A DNA stretch of 64,000 nucleotides from assembly GCA_002492725.1 (NCBI GenBank), contig DLAF01000009.1, positions 69,250-133,249 on the forward strand. The letters run 5' to 3'. Each line of letters starts with the position of its first letter. Position 1 is the first letter of the stretch. Position numbers and translations under genes: made by a program. Shown one piece after another: positions 44,972-54,341 of this stretch. The stretch is from Lachnospiraceae bacterium UBA7054. GTDB lineage: Bacteria; Bacillota; Clostridia; Lachnospirales; Lachnospiraceae. Below the pieces are notes generated by a model, which saw only the letters and a list, made by a program, of their open reading frames with translations, was not told the DNA's origin and did no database searches.

Positions 44972-45676
44972 ATGAAAATCGCCATAGTCGATGACGAAAC
45001 GAAAGAGCAGGAAATCCTTGCCAAATATATCAGGGAATGGGCAGGGGCGAACCACGAGCTGGTGGAGTTTTCCCATTTTACGAGCAGCGAGGCTTTTCTT
45101 TTCTCGTGGGAGGGCGAGAAGGATTACGCGCTGCTTGTTCTTGATATCGAGATGGGTGAGATCAGCGGACTGGAACTGGCCCAAAGGATCCGTATTGAGG
45201 ACAAGAATATTCCCATTATCTTTGTCACCGGCTATGATGAGTATATGCAATACGGGTATGATGTATCGGCGCTTCACTATTTGATCAAACCGGTGCAGAA
45301 AGAGAAATTGTTTCAGGCGCTTAATAAGCTTGGTGAGAGAGAAGAAAATACAAAGTGCCTTATCGTGAATGCGGAGCATGAGGTGAGGCGTATTCCGATC
45401 CAATCCGTTTTCTATGTGGAGGCGGACGGTCATGGCTGCATTCTGCATGCGGCGGATGAGACAATTCCCATTCGGGAATCCTTTGGGGAGATGGAAAAAC
45501 AGCTTCTTATGACGGAGGAAGCGGTAAAATGTCATAGGGCTTATCTGGTGAACCTACGGTATATTTCCGCCATCCGGGGTGCCGAGCTGATACTGGATCA
45601 CGGCGAAAGGCTGCCGATTGCCAGGAGCCGCATGAAAAGTGTACAGTCGGCGTTTTTGCAGTATTATAAGGAGTAG
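44972..45676 (+). CDS. LytTR-family response regulator
   Basis: A 234-residue AgrA/LytR-type regulator: a receiver domain with acidic pocket DDE at 7-9 and phospho-acceptor D58 in LVLDIE, then a LytTR DNA-binding domain from about 130 with CHRAYLVNLRYI. ATG 44972 has better spacing to GACGGAG than ATG 44966. It is followed by its sensor kinase and then the ABC exporter pair, which it may control. Confidence 0.9.
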   Translation: MKIAIVDDETKEQEILAKYIREWAGANHELVEFSHFTSSEAFLFSWEGEKDYALLVLDIEMGEISGLELAQRIRIEDKNIPIIFVTGYDEYMQYGYDVSALHYLIKPVQKEKLFQALNKLGEREENTKCLIVNAEHEVRRIPIQSVFYVEADGHGCILHAADETIPIRESFGEMEKQLLMTEEAVKCHRAYLVNLRYISAIRGAELILDHGERLPIARSRMKSVQSAFLQYYKE

Positions 45677-45730
45677 CAGGGAAAAACAAAAGTTAAATTG
45701 AGACAAAAGCAGTGCGGAAATGGAGTAGAT

Positions 45731-46456
45731 ATGGAATTGGCGATTATCATAGGCATAGCGTCGGTTTTGGTGATCAATGCCTTGCTGTGGTTCTTTTGGA
45801 TGCCCCTATATGTGGATCGAAAGATAGGCCGCTTTCAAAATGAGCTTGTGGACAGGCATTATGCGGAAGTTGAGACGATGTACCGGAAAATGCGCGGCTG
45901 GCGGCATGATTACCACAATCATATCCAGGTGTTAAAGGCGCATATGGAGTTTGAACGTTATGAGGAAGCGAAACAGTATCTCACAATGTTAAACGACGAT
46001 CTGACTACCGTTGACACCGTGGTCAAGACCGGCAATGTGATGGTGGATGCAATCTTGAACAGTAAACTTACGATGATAAAGGAGAGGGAGATTCCGGTGG
46101 ATGCAACCGCGGTCGTGCCGGAGGATGTTCCTTTTTCCGGGATCGATCTGTCCGTCCTGATTGGCAACCTTTTGGATAACGCCATGGAAGCATGTGCGCA
46201 GATCGCAAATAAGGACGAACGGTTTATCAGAATCTATATTGATATCATAAAAAAGCAGCTCTACATCTCCGTTACCAATTCCATGGATGGGAGGGCAAGG
46301 AGAAAAGGATCACAGTATCTTTCAACCAAGACGGGACTTCATGGGTTTGGGTTGATTCGCATTGACAGGATCGCTTCGAAATACGGAGGGTTCATTAATC
46401 GGCAGAATGAGGAAGGGGTATTTGCGACCGAGGTCATGCTGCCGCTGGTAAGCTGA
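45731..46456 (+). CDS. GHKL-domain sensor histidine kinase
   Basis: A 241-residue kinase with one N-terminal membrane helix, the phospho-acceptor H59 in RHDYHNH, the N-box LIGNLLDNAMEA and the glycine-rich GLHGFGL. The short sensor part is minimal for the AgrC-like group, so the signal may be sensed through the membrane helix or a partner. GGAG at 45722 supports the start. A terminator follows. Confidence 0.88.
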   Translation: MELAIIIGIASVLVINALLWFFWMPLYVDRKIGRFQNELVDRHYAEVETMYRKMRGWRHDYHNHIQVLKAHMEFERYEEAKQYLTMLNDDLTTVDTVVKTGNVMVDAILNSKLTMIKEREIPVDATAVVPEDVPFSGIDLSVLIGNLLDNAMEACAQIANKDERFIRIYIDIIKKQLYISVTNSMDGRARRKGSQYLSTKTGLHGFGLIRIDRIASKYGGFINRQNEEGVFATEVMLPLVS

Positions 46457-46459
46457 TTG

Positions 46460-46512
46460 AAAAATGCAATTCATGCGCGTGGAGATACCATTCGTGCAGA
46501 ATTGCATTTTTT
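46460..46512 (+). terminator. Rho-independent terminator after the kinase gene
   Basis: AAAAATGCAATTC (46460-46472) pairs perfectly with GAATTGCATTTTT (46499-46511). The T-run is part of the stem end and continues after it. It likely works in both directions. Confidence 0.82.
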
Positions 46513-46593
46513 GTTTTGCGATTGTTATAAAATGGGATTGTGGGTAAATGAGTTTTGCAAAGTTTAAATATGTGATAGGATGCGAGGAAAAAT

Positions 46594-48390
46594 ATGAACA
46601 GAAAAAAATATTCGCTGGGCGGAAATATCCTGTTTCATTTGAACAGCGCGCGGCAGTGGAACAAGTGGGTCTGCTATTTCCAGTTTCTGGATGTGCTTCC
46701 TAATATGGCGGCGACTTTTTTGGGGATATGGCTGCCCTCGCTGATCGTTTCTGAATTGCAGCGGGGTGTATCGCTTCCTTTTTTGATGGCGAGTATCATC
46801 ATTGTCTCCGCGGGAATGTTACTCAGCAATGTGAGCGATACGGCGATGACGCAGTATCTGTACCGCAATGGCCTGTCACTGACGCTGTACTATGACAAGC
46901 TGGCGTTTGAGAAGACGATGAAGGTCGACTATGACCTTTTGGAGAGTAAGGAAGTGCAGAAGCTGGTGGGGAATGTCTGGGGGACGCTTCGCAATGAATT
47001 TGCGATTCGCTGGTCGGTGACGTCCATGCCGGTACTGATCATTTCTGTTTTCAGTTCTATTTTATACGGACTGCTGCTTTGCCGGGTCAACGGGCTTCTG
47101 GTACTGATGATGATGGTAACGATAGGGGTCAATACTCTTTTGCTGAAACGGACGAGAGACATACACGGGAAGTACCATGAGGAATTAAACAGACATACCA
47201 GGGCAGCCGCCTATATCAATCTTCACGCGATGGAGAGAAGCGACGGCAAAGATATCCGCATCTATCAGATGCAGGACTGGTTTTTGCGCAAATATGACGA
47301 CGCGGTCTGTGGTATGGACCGCATTTACGGGAAAATCCATACGCAGTACTTTCTGCGACGGTTTCAGGAGCTGGGACTGGGATTTGTCACGGAGCTGTTT
47401 TCTTACGGGTATCTTGCTTATCTGCTGGCGGTGGGAAGGATGTCTGTCTCTGCATTTGTATTCTCAGTAGGACTTGTGCGGACTTTTTTAACTAATTTTT
47501 CTATCCTGATCGGTCAGGTGCAGAGTCTCAATAATATTCACGCTTTCATTACCTATATCAGAACACTGCTTGACCTTCCGGAAAAGGAAAAACGGAACGT
47601 TTTTGATACAGACAGGGAAAAGGGCGTAGAGATTGTACTTAAGGATGTTTCTTTCCACTATCCGGATGCGGATGATGATGTCTTAAGCGATATCAATTTG
47701 ACGATCCGTTCCAACGAGAAACTTGCCTTGATTGGACTAAACGGCGCAGGCAAAACCACTCTGGTCAAGCTGCTATGCGGATTTTATAAACCGTCAAAAG
47801 GGGAAATCTTCGTAAACGGGATACCGCAGAGCGAATACGACCGGGATGCGTATTTAAAACTGGTATCCGCTTTGTTTCAGGATTCGATGTTGTTTCCGGT
47901 GTCTGTCGATGAAAACCTGACGGGGGTAGCGCGCACGCAGACAGATGAGGAGCGGCTTTCGTATGTGTTGAAACTGTCGGGCTTTGAAAAGCGTTATCAG
48001 AGCCTTTCGCAGGGCGGGGAGACGAAGATGGTGCGCGAGGTCAATGAGGATGCGACGGATGTTTCCGGCGGGGAAAAGCAGAAACTGCTGTTTGCGAGAG
48101 CCTTGTATAAAGAGGCGCCGCTGCTGATCCTGGACGAGCCGACAGCAGCGCTTGACCCGATTGCGGAAAACGAATTGTATCTTCGTTATGGGGAAGCGGC
48201 AAAAAACCGCACGGTGGTCTTTATTTCCCACCGCTTATCCAGCACCCGATTCTGCGACAGGATCGCACTCTTGGAAGGGGCCCACATTGTAGAGGAGGGC
48301 ACGCATGAGGAACTGATGGAAAGAAAAGGGCGCTATGCCGAACTTTTTGAAATGCAGAGTCAATATTATCGAGAAGGGGAAGCGGGCTGA
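46594..48390 (+). CDS. ABC exporter half-transporter, first subunit (second pair)
   Basis: A 598-residue membrane/ATPase fusion. It has six hydrophobic helices to about 330, Walker A GLNGAGKTT near 387, signature VSGGEKQKL, and Walker B LDEPTAALDP. No peptidase domain. The stop codon shares one base with the start of the next gene. It is separated from the LytTR/GHKL genes by a terminator but remains the natural candidate for their target. Confidence 0.9.
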   Translation: MNRKKYSLGGNILFHLNSARQWNKWVCYFQFLDVLPNMAATFLGIWLPSLIVSELQRGVSLPFLMASIIIVSAGMLLSNVSDTAMTQYLYRNGLSLTLYYDKLAFEKTMKVDYDLLESKEVQKLVGNVWGTLRNEFAIRWSVTSMPVLIISVFSSILYGLLLCRVNGLLVLMMMVTIGVNTLLLKRTRDIHGKYHEELNRHTRAAAYINLHAMERSDGKDIRIYQMQDWFLRKYDDAVCGMDRIYGKIHTQYFLRRFQELGLGFVTELFSYGYLAYLLAVGRMSVSAFVFSVGLVRTFLTNFSILIGQVQSLNNIHAFITYIRTLLDLPEKEKRNVFDTDREKGVEIVLKDVSFHYPDADDDVLSDINLTIRSNEKLALIGLNGAGKTTLVKLLCGFYKPSKGEIFVNGIPQSEYDRDAYLKLVSALFQDSMLFPVSVDENLTGVARTQTDEERLSYVLKLSGFEKRYQSLSQGGETKMVREVNEDATDVSGGEKQKLLFARALYKEAPLLILDEPTAALDPIAENELYLRYGEAAKNRTVVFISHRLSSTRFCDRIALLEGAHIVEEGTHEELMERKGRYAELFEMQSQYYREGEAG

Positions 48391-50213
48391 TGACGAAAAA
48401 AGATTTTGAAAATTTATGGTTTTTGTTCAAAGCCGTTTACAGGCAGGAAAAGAAAACTTTTTATATCGGTGTGGGAACTGCCGTCTTAGAAGCCGTGAAT
48501 CCTTATATTTTCGTAATTCTGCTGGGAATGATCATAGATGCGGCGTATGGCGGGATGGGATTAAGCGGTATTTTACGGATGCTCGGAATCATGTTGGGAG
48601 TGAAGTTTGCCGTAGAAGTCCTGCAGAGCCGTTTCAGCGAAAGTTTTAAAAAGAAATTGGAGAATTTTCCGCAGGAATTTGCCAGCAGGGATTTAAATCA
48701 AAAGGCCCTTTCCATGGATTATGAGTATTTGGAAGATGCGCATGCCAGAGATATCCGTTTCCGCTCTTTTCAGAAATCTTTTTACGGGATAGGCGGCTGG
48801 CTGATGATGATCGTATATCCTATGTTGAAACACGGGCTGTCCATTATCATCTCAATCTGCATAGTGACGCCCATGTTTCAGACGGTCTCCGTTGAACAGA
48901 ATACTTGGATCGGCTCTGCATGGTGGTCTGTTTTCGTTCTTGCATTATTGGGAGTGTTAGCGTGGATCAGCTGCAGGGTCAGCGTTGGAGGTACACGAAA
49001 GGCCATGCGGAAGTATTTTGACAATTCCGCGGCCTATACCAAAAAAATGTATTATCTGAATTTGTTGGCAGAAGTCGAACCGCAGAAGGATATTCGGGTG
49101 ATGCATTTTGAACAGGTGGTAAAGCAGGAGGTGGAGGCGCTCTTTAGCGCGATCCACGAAAATGAAAAGCAGCAGAACAGGATTTATGTGCGCAGGAATT
49201 ATTTGCAGCAGCTGATTTTTGGACTGAGCAGTCTGTCTATTTACCTGTTTGTCGGTTTAAGAGCTTATGCGGGAGTCATTACGCTGGGCAATGTGGTCAC
49301 CTATGCTTCCGGTATGGAACGATTTATCGTTTCTATAAACAATTTTTCTATCATGATTGGACACATGAAGACCGCTGCCATATACGCGGAAGATTACAGA
49401 GAATTTATTGAATTGGGCAAGAGGAAATACGAGGGGACGATTCCCGTGGAAAAGCGCCGTGACAATAAGTTTTCCGTGGAATTTGTCAATGTGTCTTTCA
49501 AATATCCGGGATCCGATACTTATGTGATCAAAGATCTGAACCTCAAGTTTGTGATTGGGGAGAAGATGGCAATCGTAGGGAAAAACGGTTCGGGAAAGAC
49601 AACGTTTATTAAGCTCCTGTGCCGTCTGTACGATGTGACGGAAGGCTGCATTAAGCTAAACGGCATTGATATCAGGAAATATGATTATAAAGATTACTGC
49701 GCTCTTTTTGCCGTTGTATTTCAGGATTTTCAGATTTTTGCCTTTCCTGTCGGCGAGAATGTGGCGGCGGGAAGTGAAGCGGATGAGGAGCGGGTCGTCT
49801 GCGCTATGAAAAAGGCGGGGCTTGGAGAGCGGCTTGATACGCTTGCGGACGGTCTTACCACCTGCGTCGGCAAGGAATATGACGAGAGGGGCATCGCTTT
49901 TTCAGGTGGAGAAAAACAGAAGTTTGCGATTGCGAGGGCAGTCTACAAGGACGCTCCGTTTGTGATTATGGATGAGCCGACGGCGGCGCTTGATCCCGAA
50001 GCCGAGGCGGAGATTTTTGCCGGGTTTGACAAACTGGTCGGGAAAAAGACGGCTGTCTACATTTCCCACCGTCTGGCTTCCTGCAGATTCTGCGAGGACA
50101 TCCTTGTTTTTGACGAGGGGAAGGTGGTTCAGCACGGCTCGCATGAGGAATTGGAGGGGCAGGAGGGATTGTACAGGCAGCTGTGGAATGCGCAGGCGCA
50201 GTATTATGCGTAG
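48390..50213 (+). CDS. ABC exporter half-transporter, second subunit (second pair)
   Basis: A 607-residue partner of the preceding gene, with Walker A GKNGSGKTT, signature FSGGEKQKF and Walker B MDEPTAALDP. Coupled through the overlapping stop and start (TGATG). Together they form a probable heterodimeric exporter of the same build as the pair at 7999-11663. Cargo is unknown. No small peptide precursor gene is visible beside it. Confidence 0.9.
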   Translation: MTKKDFENLWFLFKAVYRQEKKTFYIGVGTAVLEAVNPYIFVILLGMIIDAAYGGMGLSGILRMLGIMLGVKFAVEVLQSRFSESFKKKLENFPQEFASRDLNQKALSMDYEYLEDAHARDIRFRSFQKSFYGIGGWLMMIVYPMLKHGLSIIISICIVTPMFQTVSVEQNTWIGSAWWSVFVLALLGVLAWISCRVSVGGTRKAMRKYFDNSAAYTKKMYYLNLLAEVEPQKDIRVMHFEQVVKQEVEALFSAIHENEKQQNRIYVRRNYLQQLIFGLSSLSIYLFVGLRAYAGVITLGNVVTYASGMERFIVSINNFSIMIGHMKTAAIYAEDYREFIELGKRKYEGTIPVEKRRDNKFSVEFVNVSFKYPGSDTYVIKDLNLKFVIGEKMAIVGKNGSGKTTFIKLLCRLYDVTEGCIKLNGIDIRKYDYKDYCALFAVVFQDFQIFAFPVGENVAAGSEADEERVVCAMKKAGLGERLDTLADGLTTCVGKEYDERGIAFSGGEKQKFAIARAVYKDAPFVIMDEPTAALDPEAEAEIFAGFDKLVGKKTAVYISHRLASCRFCEDILVFDEGKVVQHGSHEELEGQEGLYRQLWNAQAQYYA

Positions 50214-50264
50214 GAGCGAAAGGTTGGCATTAGAAAGAAGGATTATGATATCAGTCGCGATTTG

Positions 50265-50293
50265 TTGATAGCAAGGAATTTGTCTGTTACAAT
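50265..50293 (+). promoter_or_regulatory. Promoter of the YbaK-like gene
   Basis: TTGATA (50265-50270), 17 bases, TACAAT (50288-50293). Confidence 0.7.
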
Positions 50294-50372
50294 ATTGAAA
50301 GATAATGAGAGGACAGCAGCATTTTGAGATAGTTTGTTGTTGTACTATAGGAAATGGGAGGTCAGGGATAAA

Positions 50373-50840
50373 ATGGCAATAGAAAACGTAAAAGCATATT
50401 TTAGCAAATGCGGAATGGAGAAGCGAATCCTGGAATTTGATGTATCCAGTGCCACGGTTGAACTTGCTGCAAAAGCTCTGCACTGCGAACCGCAGAGGAT
50501 AGCAAAGACGTTATCCTTTATGGTGGATGGGCATGCGCTGTTAATAGTAGCTGCGGGGGATACAAAGATCGATAATGCAAAATATAAGGCGCAGTTTGGC
50601 ACAAAGGCGAAGATGCTCTCACCGGAAGAGGCAGAAACGCTCGTAGGCCATGCCGTGGGCGGCGTATGTCCGTTTGCGGTTCATGATGGAGTGGAGGTGT
50701 ATCTGGATCTGTCGCTGAAACGATTTGCGACGGTTTTCCCTGCCTGTGGAAGTTCTAACAGCGCAATAGAACTTACGATCGCAGAACTCGAGGAGCATTC
50801 CGGCTGTATGGGATGGGTGGATGTCTGCAAGGGGTATTAG
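50373..50840 (+). CDS. YbaK/EbsC-family aminoacyl-tRNA deacylase
   Basis: A 155-residue protein of the YbaK/ProX editing family, with AKTLSFMVDGHALLIVAAGD and the substrate-pocket motif GHAVGGVCPF. It likely hydrolyses mischarged tRNA such as Cys- or Ala-tRNA(Pro), and is cytoplasmic. ATG 50373 lies behind GGGAGGTCAGGG. It is a single-gene unit with its own promoter. Confidence 0.9.
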   Translation: MAIENVKAYFSKCGMEKRILEFDVSSATVELAAKALHCEPQRIAKTLSFMVDGHALLIVAAGDTKIDNAKYKAQFGTKAKMLSPEEAETLVGHAVGGVCPFAVHDGVEVYLDLSLKRFATVFPACGSSNSAIELTIAELEEHSGCMGWVDVCKGY

Positions 50841-50884
50841 GAAATAAGTGCCTGTTTATCGATATCTTTGAAAACAAGTTTAAA

Positions 50885-50913
50885 TTGATTTCACCTCAAT
50901 TTCGTAGTAGAAT
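50885..50913 (+). promoter_or_regulatory. Promoter of the chemoreceptor gene
   Basis: TTGATT (50885-50890), 17 bases, TAGAAT (50908-50913), 59 bases before the start codon. Confidence 0.65.
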
Positions 50914-50971
50914 ACAATGGAACTATGGCAGCAGAAAAGGGAAGGGCATGCAAATACGAAGAGGTGGGCAG

Positions 50972-52957
50972 ATGAGCAAGACAGAAAAGAACAACTTTTG
51001 GGGAAGCATCAAGGGAAACATTATTTCTTATGTGGCGATCTGCACGGCGGGAATCATAGTGGTGACGGCTACGCTTAACAGCCTTGTGATGAGAAATGTG
51101 CTGGTTACGAACGGTCACAATATGCTTATGAAAGAAGCGGAGAACGCCGGTGAGCTGATGAACGAGTGGCTGGTCAGGCAGGCAGATATCGTCGATACCA
51201 TGAAGAGCGGGCTCGAGACGATGGATAGGGATGATATGGAGGCGGTCATGGATTATTTGAACGCCAATCTTTCCCGGAATGAGGACGCTCTGATGTATTA
51301 CTGCTGCTTTGGATACGACGGAGGGGTTTTTCCTGCAGATCATTCCAAACTGGATCTGGATCCGAGCACAAGAGGCTGGTGGACGGATGCGGTGGGCACA
51401 GGCGGACTGATTTATACGGAGCCTTACACAGATTTTGCAACGGGACAGATGATTGTTTCCATAGCGGAACCTTTCACGCTTGACGGAGAGCAGGCGGTGG
51501 TTCTTGCGGATATCACTATCGACAGTCTGATTGAAATGGTGCAGGGCATAGGGACGGATGAAAGCGTGCAGACGTTTCTTCTGGCTGGAGATAACAGTGT
51601 GATCACCCATGAAAATGAAGCGTATCTGCCGAAAGAGGAAGGAAATACGATTTTGACGGACGCACTGGACATTGCCCTTGACGGGGAGGGTGTGTCTGTT
51701 TTTCGAGATTATGACGACGTGTCCAAATATGTCGCCGTGCATGAGGCGCAGGCGACGGGGTGGCAGATCGGCATTACACAGCCGGTCTCTGTGATTAGCC
51801 ATGAAGTATGGAATAATCTGATGTTCCCGTTGGTGGTGGATATCGTTCTGCTGGCGGTGTTTATTATCCTGTTGAATATCGTGGTAAACCTTCTGTTAAA
51901 GCCGATGGCGGTGATGAAAGCATTTATCCGGAAGAAAGTAATCGGGACGAAGAATTGCGTAACGGAGAAAAAGGAAGTCAGGGAAATCGGTTATCTCATT
52001 GAAGAACTGGAGAACCGGGTGATTTCAACGATACAGAAGACGCAGCAGGAGACCGGGCTGATCCGGGATATGATATCGGAGACGGATGGTCATGTGTCGG
52101 ATATGAACGGCAACATCATGGAAATCAGCGCGGTCATGGAAGAGACAGGTGCCAGTGTGGCCACGCAGACGGCAAGTATCAGCGCTATGGATAAAAACTG
52201 CCGCGATGTGTCGGAGGCTGTGGAAGAACTGGCGGGGAGCGCCCAAACCATCACGGTTCGGGCGCAGGAGATCATTACGCGGGTGGAACAGCTGGTTCCC
52301 GAATTGCTCGATGATAAGAAGAATGCCATTAATATTACCATGAACAGTAAGCAGAATCTTGAGAGCGCGATTGAGGAGACGAAGGAGATCGAAAAGATTG
52401 TGGAAGTGTCTGAGGCCATCAGCGCCATTGCGCAGCAGACGAATCTGCTGGCACTCAACGCGTCCATAGAGGCGGCAAGAGCCGGTGAGGCAGGAAAAGG
52501 ATTTGCCGTGGTGGCGGACGAGATTAAGCAGTTGAGTACAACGACAGGAAATGAGATTGATAAGGTAAACGCGCTGGTCGGGAAGGTGATGGAAAGCGTG
52601 AAAAAGCTTTCCGGCGAGAGCAACAGAATCATTACCTTCCTGGATGAAATTGTCCTGAAGGATTATGACAAGCTGGAAGTACTGGCAGGTAATTACAGGG
52701 AGGATGCGGATTATTATGTGGAAGTCAGCAACATGCTGGGAACGCACATTGAGAACCTGAACCAGTCCGTAGACGGCATCAATCAAATCATCAATGCAAT
52801 CGATGCGTCTCAGAAGGAGTTGGATCAGGCCGTCCAGTCTGTCAATGAAAATCTGCAGATGATCACGAATGCGAGTGAGAGTGTGTCTGAGGAGACGAAG
52901 GACGTCATGAAGAGCGTGGTTTCCCTGCAGGATACGGTGGAGCAGTTCCACTTATAA
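50972..52957 (+). CDS. Methyl-accepting chemotaxis protein with dCache-like sensor
   Basis: A 661-residue chemoreceptor: membrane helix near 17-37, an extracellular double-Cache-like sensor with WWTDAVGTGGLIYTEPYTD, a second helix near 290-312, and a cytoplasmic coiled coil with the conserved hairpin tip AQQTNLLALNASIEAARAGE near 485-505. It signals to CheA. ATG 50972 follows GAGGTGGGCAG; the ORF's upstream part overlaps the promoter. The sequence suggests a motile or chemotactic cell, though no flagellar or che gene lies in the window. Confidence 0.92.
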   Translation: MSKTEKNNFWGSIKGNIISYVAICTAGIIVVTATLNSLVMRNVLVTNGHNMLMKEAENAGELMNEWLVRQADIVDTMKSGLETMDRDDMEAVMDYLNANLSRNEDALMYYCCFGYDGGVFPADHSKLDLDPSTRGWWTDAVGTGGLIYTEPYTDFATGQMIVSIAEPFTLDGEQAVVLADITIDSLIEMVQGIGTDESVQTFLLAGDNSVITHENEAYLPKEEGNTILTDALDIALDGEGVSVFRDYDDVSKYVAVHEAQATGWQIGITQPVSVISHEVWNNLMFPLVVDIVLLAVFIILLNIVVNLLLKPMAVMKAFIRKKVIGTKNCVTEKKEVREIGYLIEELENRVISTIQKTQQETGLIRDMISETDGHVSDMNGNIMEISAVMEETGASVATQTASISAMDKNCRDVSEAVEELAGSAQTITVRAQEIITRVEQLVPELLDDKKNAINITMNSKQNLESAIEETKEIEKIVEVSEAISAIAQQTNLLALNASIEAARAGEAGKGFAVVADEIKQLSTTTGNEIDKVNALVGKVMESVKKLSGESNRIITFLDEIVLKDYDKLEVLAGNYREDADYYVEVSNMLGTHIENLNQSVDGINQIINAIDASQKELDQAVQSVNENLQMITNASESVSEETKDVMKSVVSLQDTVEQFHL

Positions 52958-53014
52958 ACGTTGTGCTCACAGCGGATATTTTGTTACAAGTGTCATTACG
53001 TTAGCAGCCTGTCG

Positions 53015-53686
53015 TTAGGACGGTGTCGATTTGCTGTTACGTATGTAAAAAATAGCGGAGAAAATAGCCATAAGAGCCATCAGTGAAGCCGACAGCCAAA
53101 ATGCGGGAGAGCCGGGTTCTGCAATACTGGAGCCAAAAATCGTTGCTAATACTACGCCTAAAGTGGTTCCCAGTACGCCGCCTGTTAAATAATAGGGAAA
53201 GGGTATCCTGATGGCGCCAAGATATAGGCTGACGGCATCTCCGGGCAAAAAACAGAATGTGCGTAACAGGTAAGAGATATAAACCGGATTTTGTTCCTGT
53301 TTATCTAAAATTTTCCTTATTTTAGGGTATTTTTTCTGTAAACTGTCTATCATGTCGGAGCCGGAAAAGCGTCCGATCCAATAAGGAATGGAGAGTGTGA
53401 TCGATCTTCCTAAAAAATTTACGAACAGGGCAACAGGTGTCGGAAAAAGATGGCCGGCTGCAATTTGAAGCAGGGCGATTGGAAATACAAATGATATACT
53501 TTTCAAAGCATACAAAAGCAGAATGGTGATAGCTGCTGCTGCAGGAGACTCAGGCGTATAACTTAAGATAGTCTGAACGGTTATGTCATCGTCTGATACA
53601 AGAAAGAAAGCAACAATCAGGAAACATATTATGAGTGGTAATGATTTCAAAAAAGTAACAAATTTCCTGTTCCTTTGTGACTTCAT
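53015..53686 (-). CDS. TVP38/TMEM64 (VTT-domain) membrane protein
   Basis: A 223-residue membrane protein with about five helices and the VTT/SNARE-associated-domain pattern (GRSITLSIPYWIGRFSG, FLPGDAVSLYLGA). The family moves or flips lipids or ions; its role in bacteria is unsettled. GGAGGATTCCT lies upstream of the start. It is divergent from the TetR regulator, which may control it. Confidence 0.85.
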   Translation of the reverse strand: MKSQRNRKFVTFLKSLPLIICFLIVAFFLVSDDDITVQTILSYTPESPAAAAITILLLYALKSISFVFPIALLQIAAGHLFPTPVALFVNFLGRSITLSIPYWIGRFSGSDMIDSLQKKYPKIRKILDKQEQNPVYISYLLRTFCFLPGDAVSLYLGAIRIPFPYYLTGGVLGTTLGVVLATIFGSSIAEPGSPAFWLSASLMALMAIFSAIFYIRNSKSTPS

Positions 53687-53706
53687 AGGAATCCTCCGTG
53701 TAATGA

Positions 53707-53735
53707 TTGAAAAAAAAGTTGCCTTTTAGTATAAT
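53707..53735 (+). promoter_or_regulatory. Promoter of the TetR gene
   Basis: TTGAAA (53707-53712), 17 bases, TATAAT (53730-53735), in the gap between the divergent VTT and TetR genes. Confidence 0.78.
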
Positions 53736-53764
53736 AGCCTCAATATCATTTGGGAGGCGTGGTT

Positions 53765-54331
53765 ATGAACCGGACGAAAAAGGCCATCATGGATGTATTC
53801 TGGCAGCTCCTGGAAGAGAAACCGTACAGTAAAATCACTGTGCAAAACATTGTGGAACGCTGTCAGGTAAACAGAAATACCTTTTACTATCATTTTCAGG
53901 ATATTCCCACTCTTGTGGAGTGTTCCATTCAGGAGTGGACGGAATCGGTGATTGGCAAAAACTGTCAGCTGGATTCGCCGGCCAATTGTATCCTTCCTGT
54001 TACGCAGGAACTGATCAATCGGAAAGCGGCGTTTATCCATCTTTATCATTCGGCCAACCGGGAATCTCTTATGCGGTATTTAAATGAAATCAGTCAGCAT
54101 ATTGTGCAATTTTACATTGACCATGCAACAAAGGATGTAGACATTCCGGCAGAGGACCGAATGGTTTTGGTATGGGGCTATAAATGCGCATTGGTGGGAG
54201 TGATCATAGACTGGCTCGACAATGAGGCAGCCTATGACCTTTCCGCTTCTTGTGAAAGAATTCTGGATCTTTTTGAAGGCTCGGGGAAAAGAGCTTTTCT
54301 GATGCATACCAAAGAAGCGGTATCCCGGTAG
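53765..54331 (+). CDS. TetR-family regulator
   Basis: A 188-residue regulator with an N-terminal helix-turn-helix (ITVQNIVERCQVNRNTFYYHF) and a helical ligand domain of the DhaS/TetR_C type. ATG 53765 is behind GGGAGG. Candidate targets are the divergent VTT gene and the minus-strand group whose last gene converges with it 10 bases away. Confidence 0.88.
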   Translation: MNRTKKAIMDVFWQLLEEKPYSKITVQNIVERCQVNRNTFYYHFQDIPTLVECSIQEWTESVIGKNCQLDSPANCILPVTQELINRKAAFIHLYHSANRESLMRYLNEISQHIVQFYIDHATKDVDIPAEDRMVLVWGYKCALVGVIIDWLDNEAAYDLSASCERILDLFEGSGKRAFLMHTKEAVSR

Positions 54332-54341
54332 AGTCTTTTTG

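Noticed and set aside
52025..52951. 308-codon open frame on the minus strand
   Set aside because: It is the antisense of the chemoreceptor's helical signalling domain, has no ribosome site, and reads as biased Leu/His/Arg sequence without any domain.
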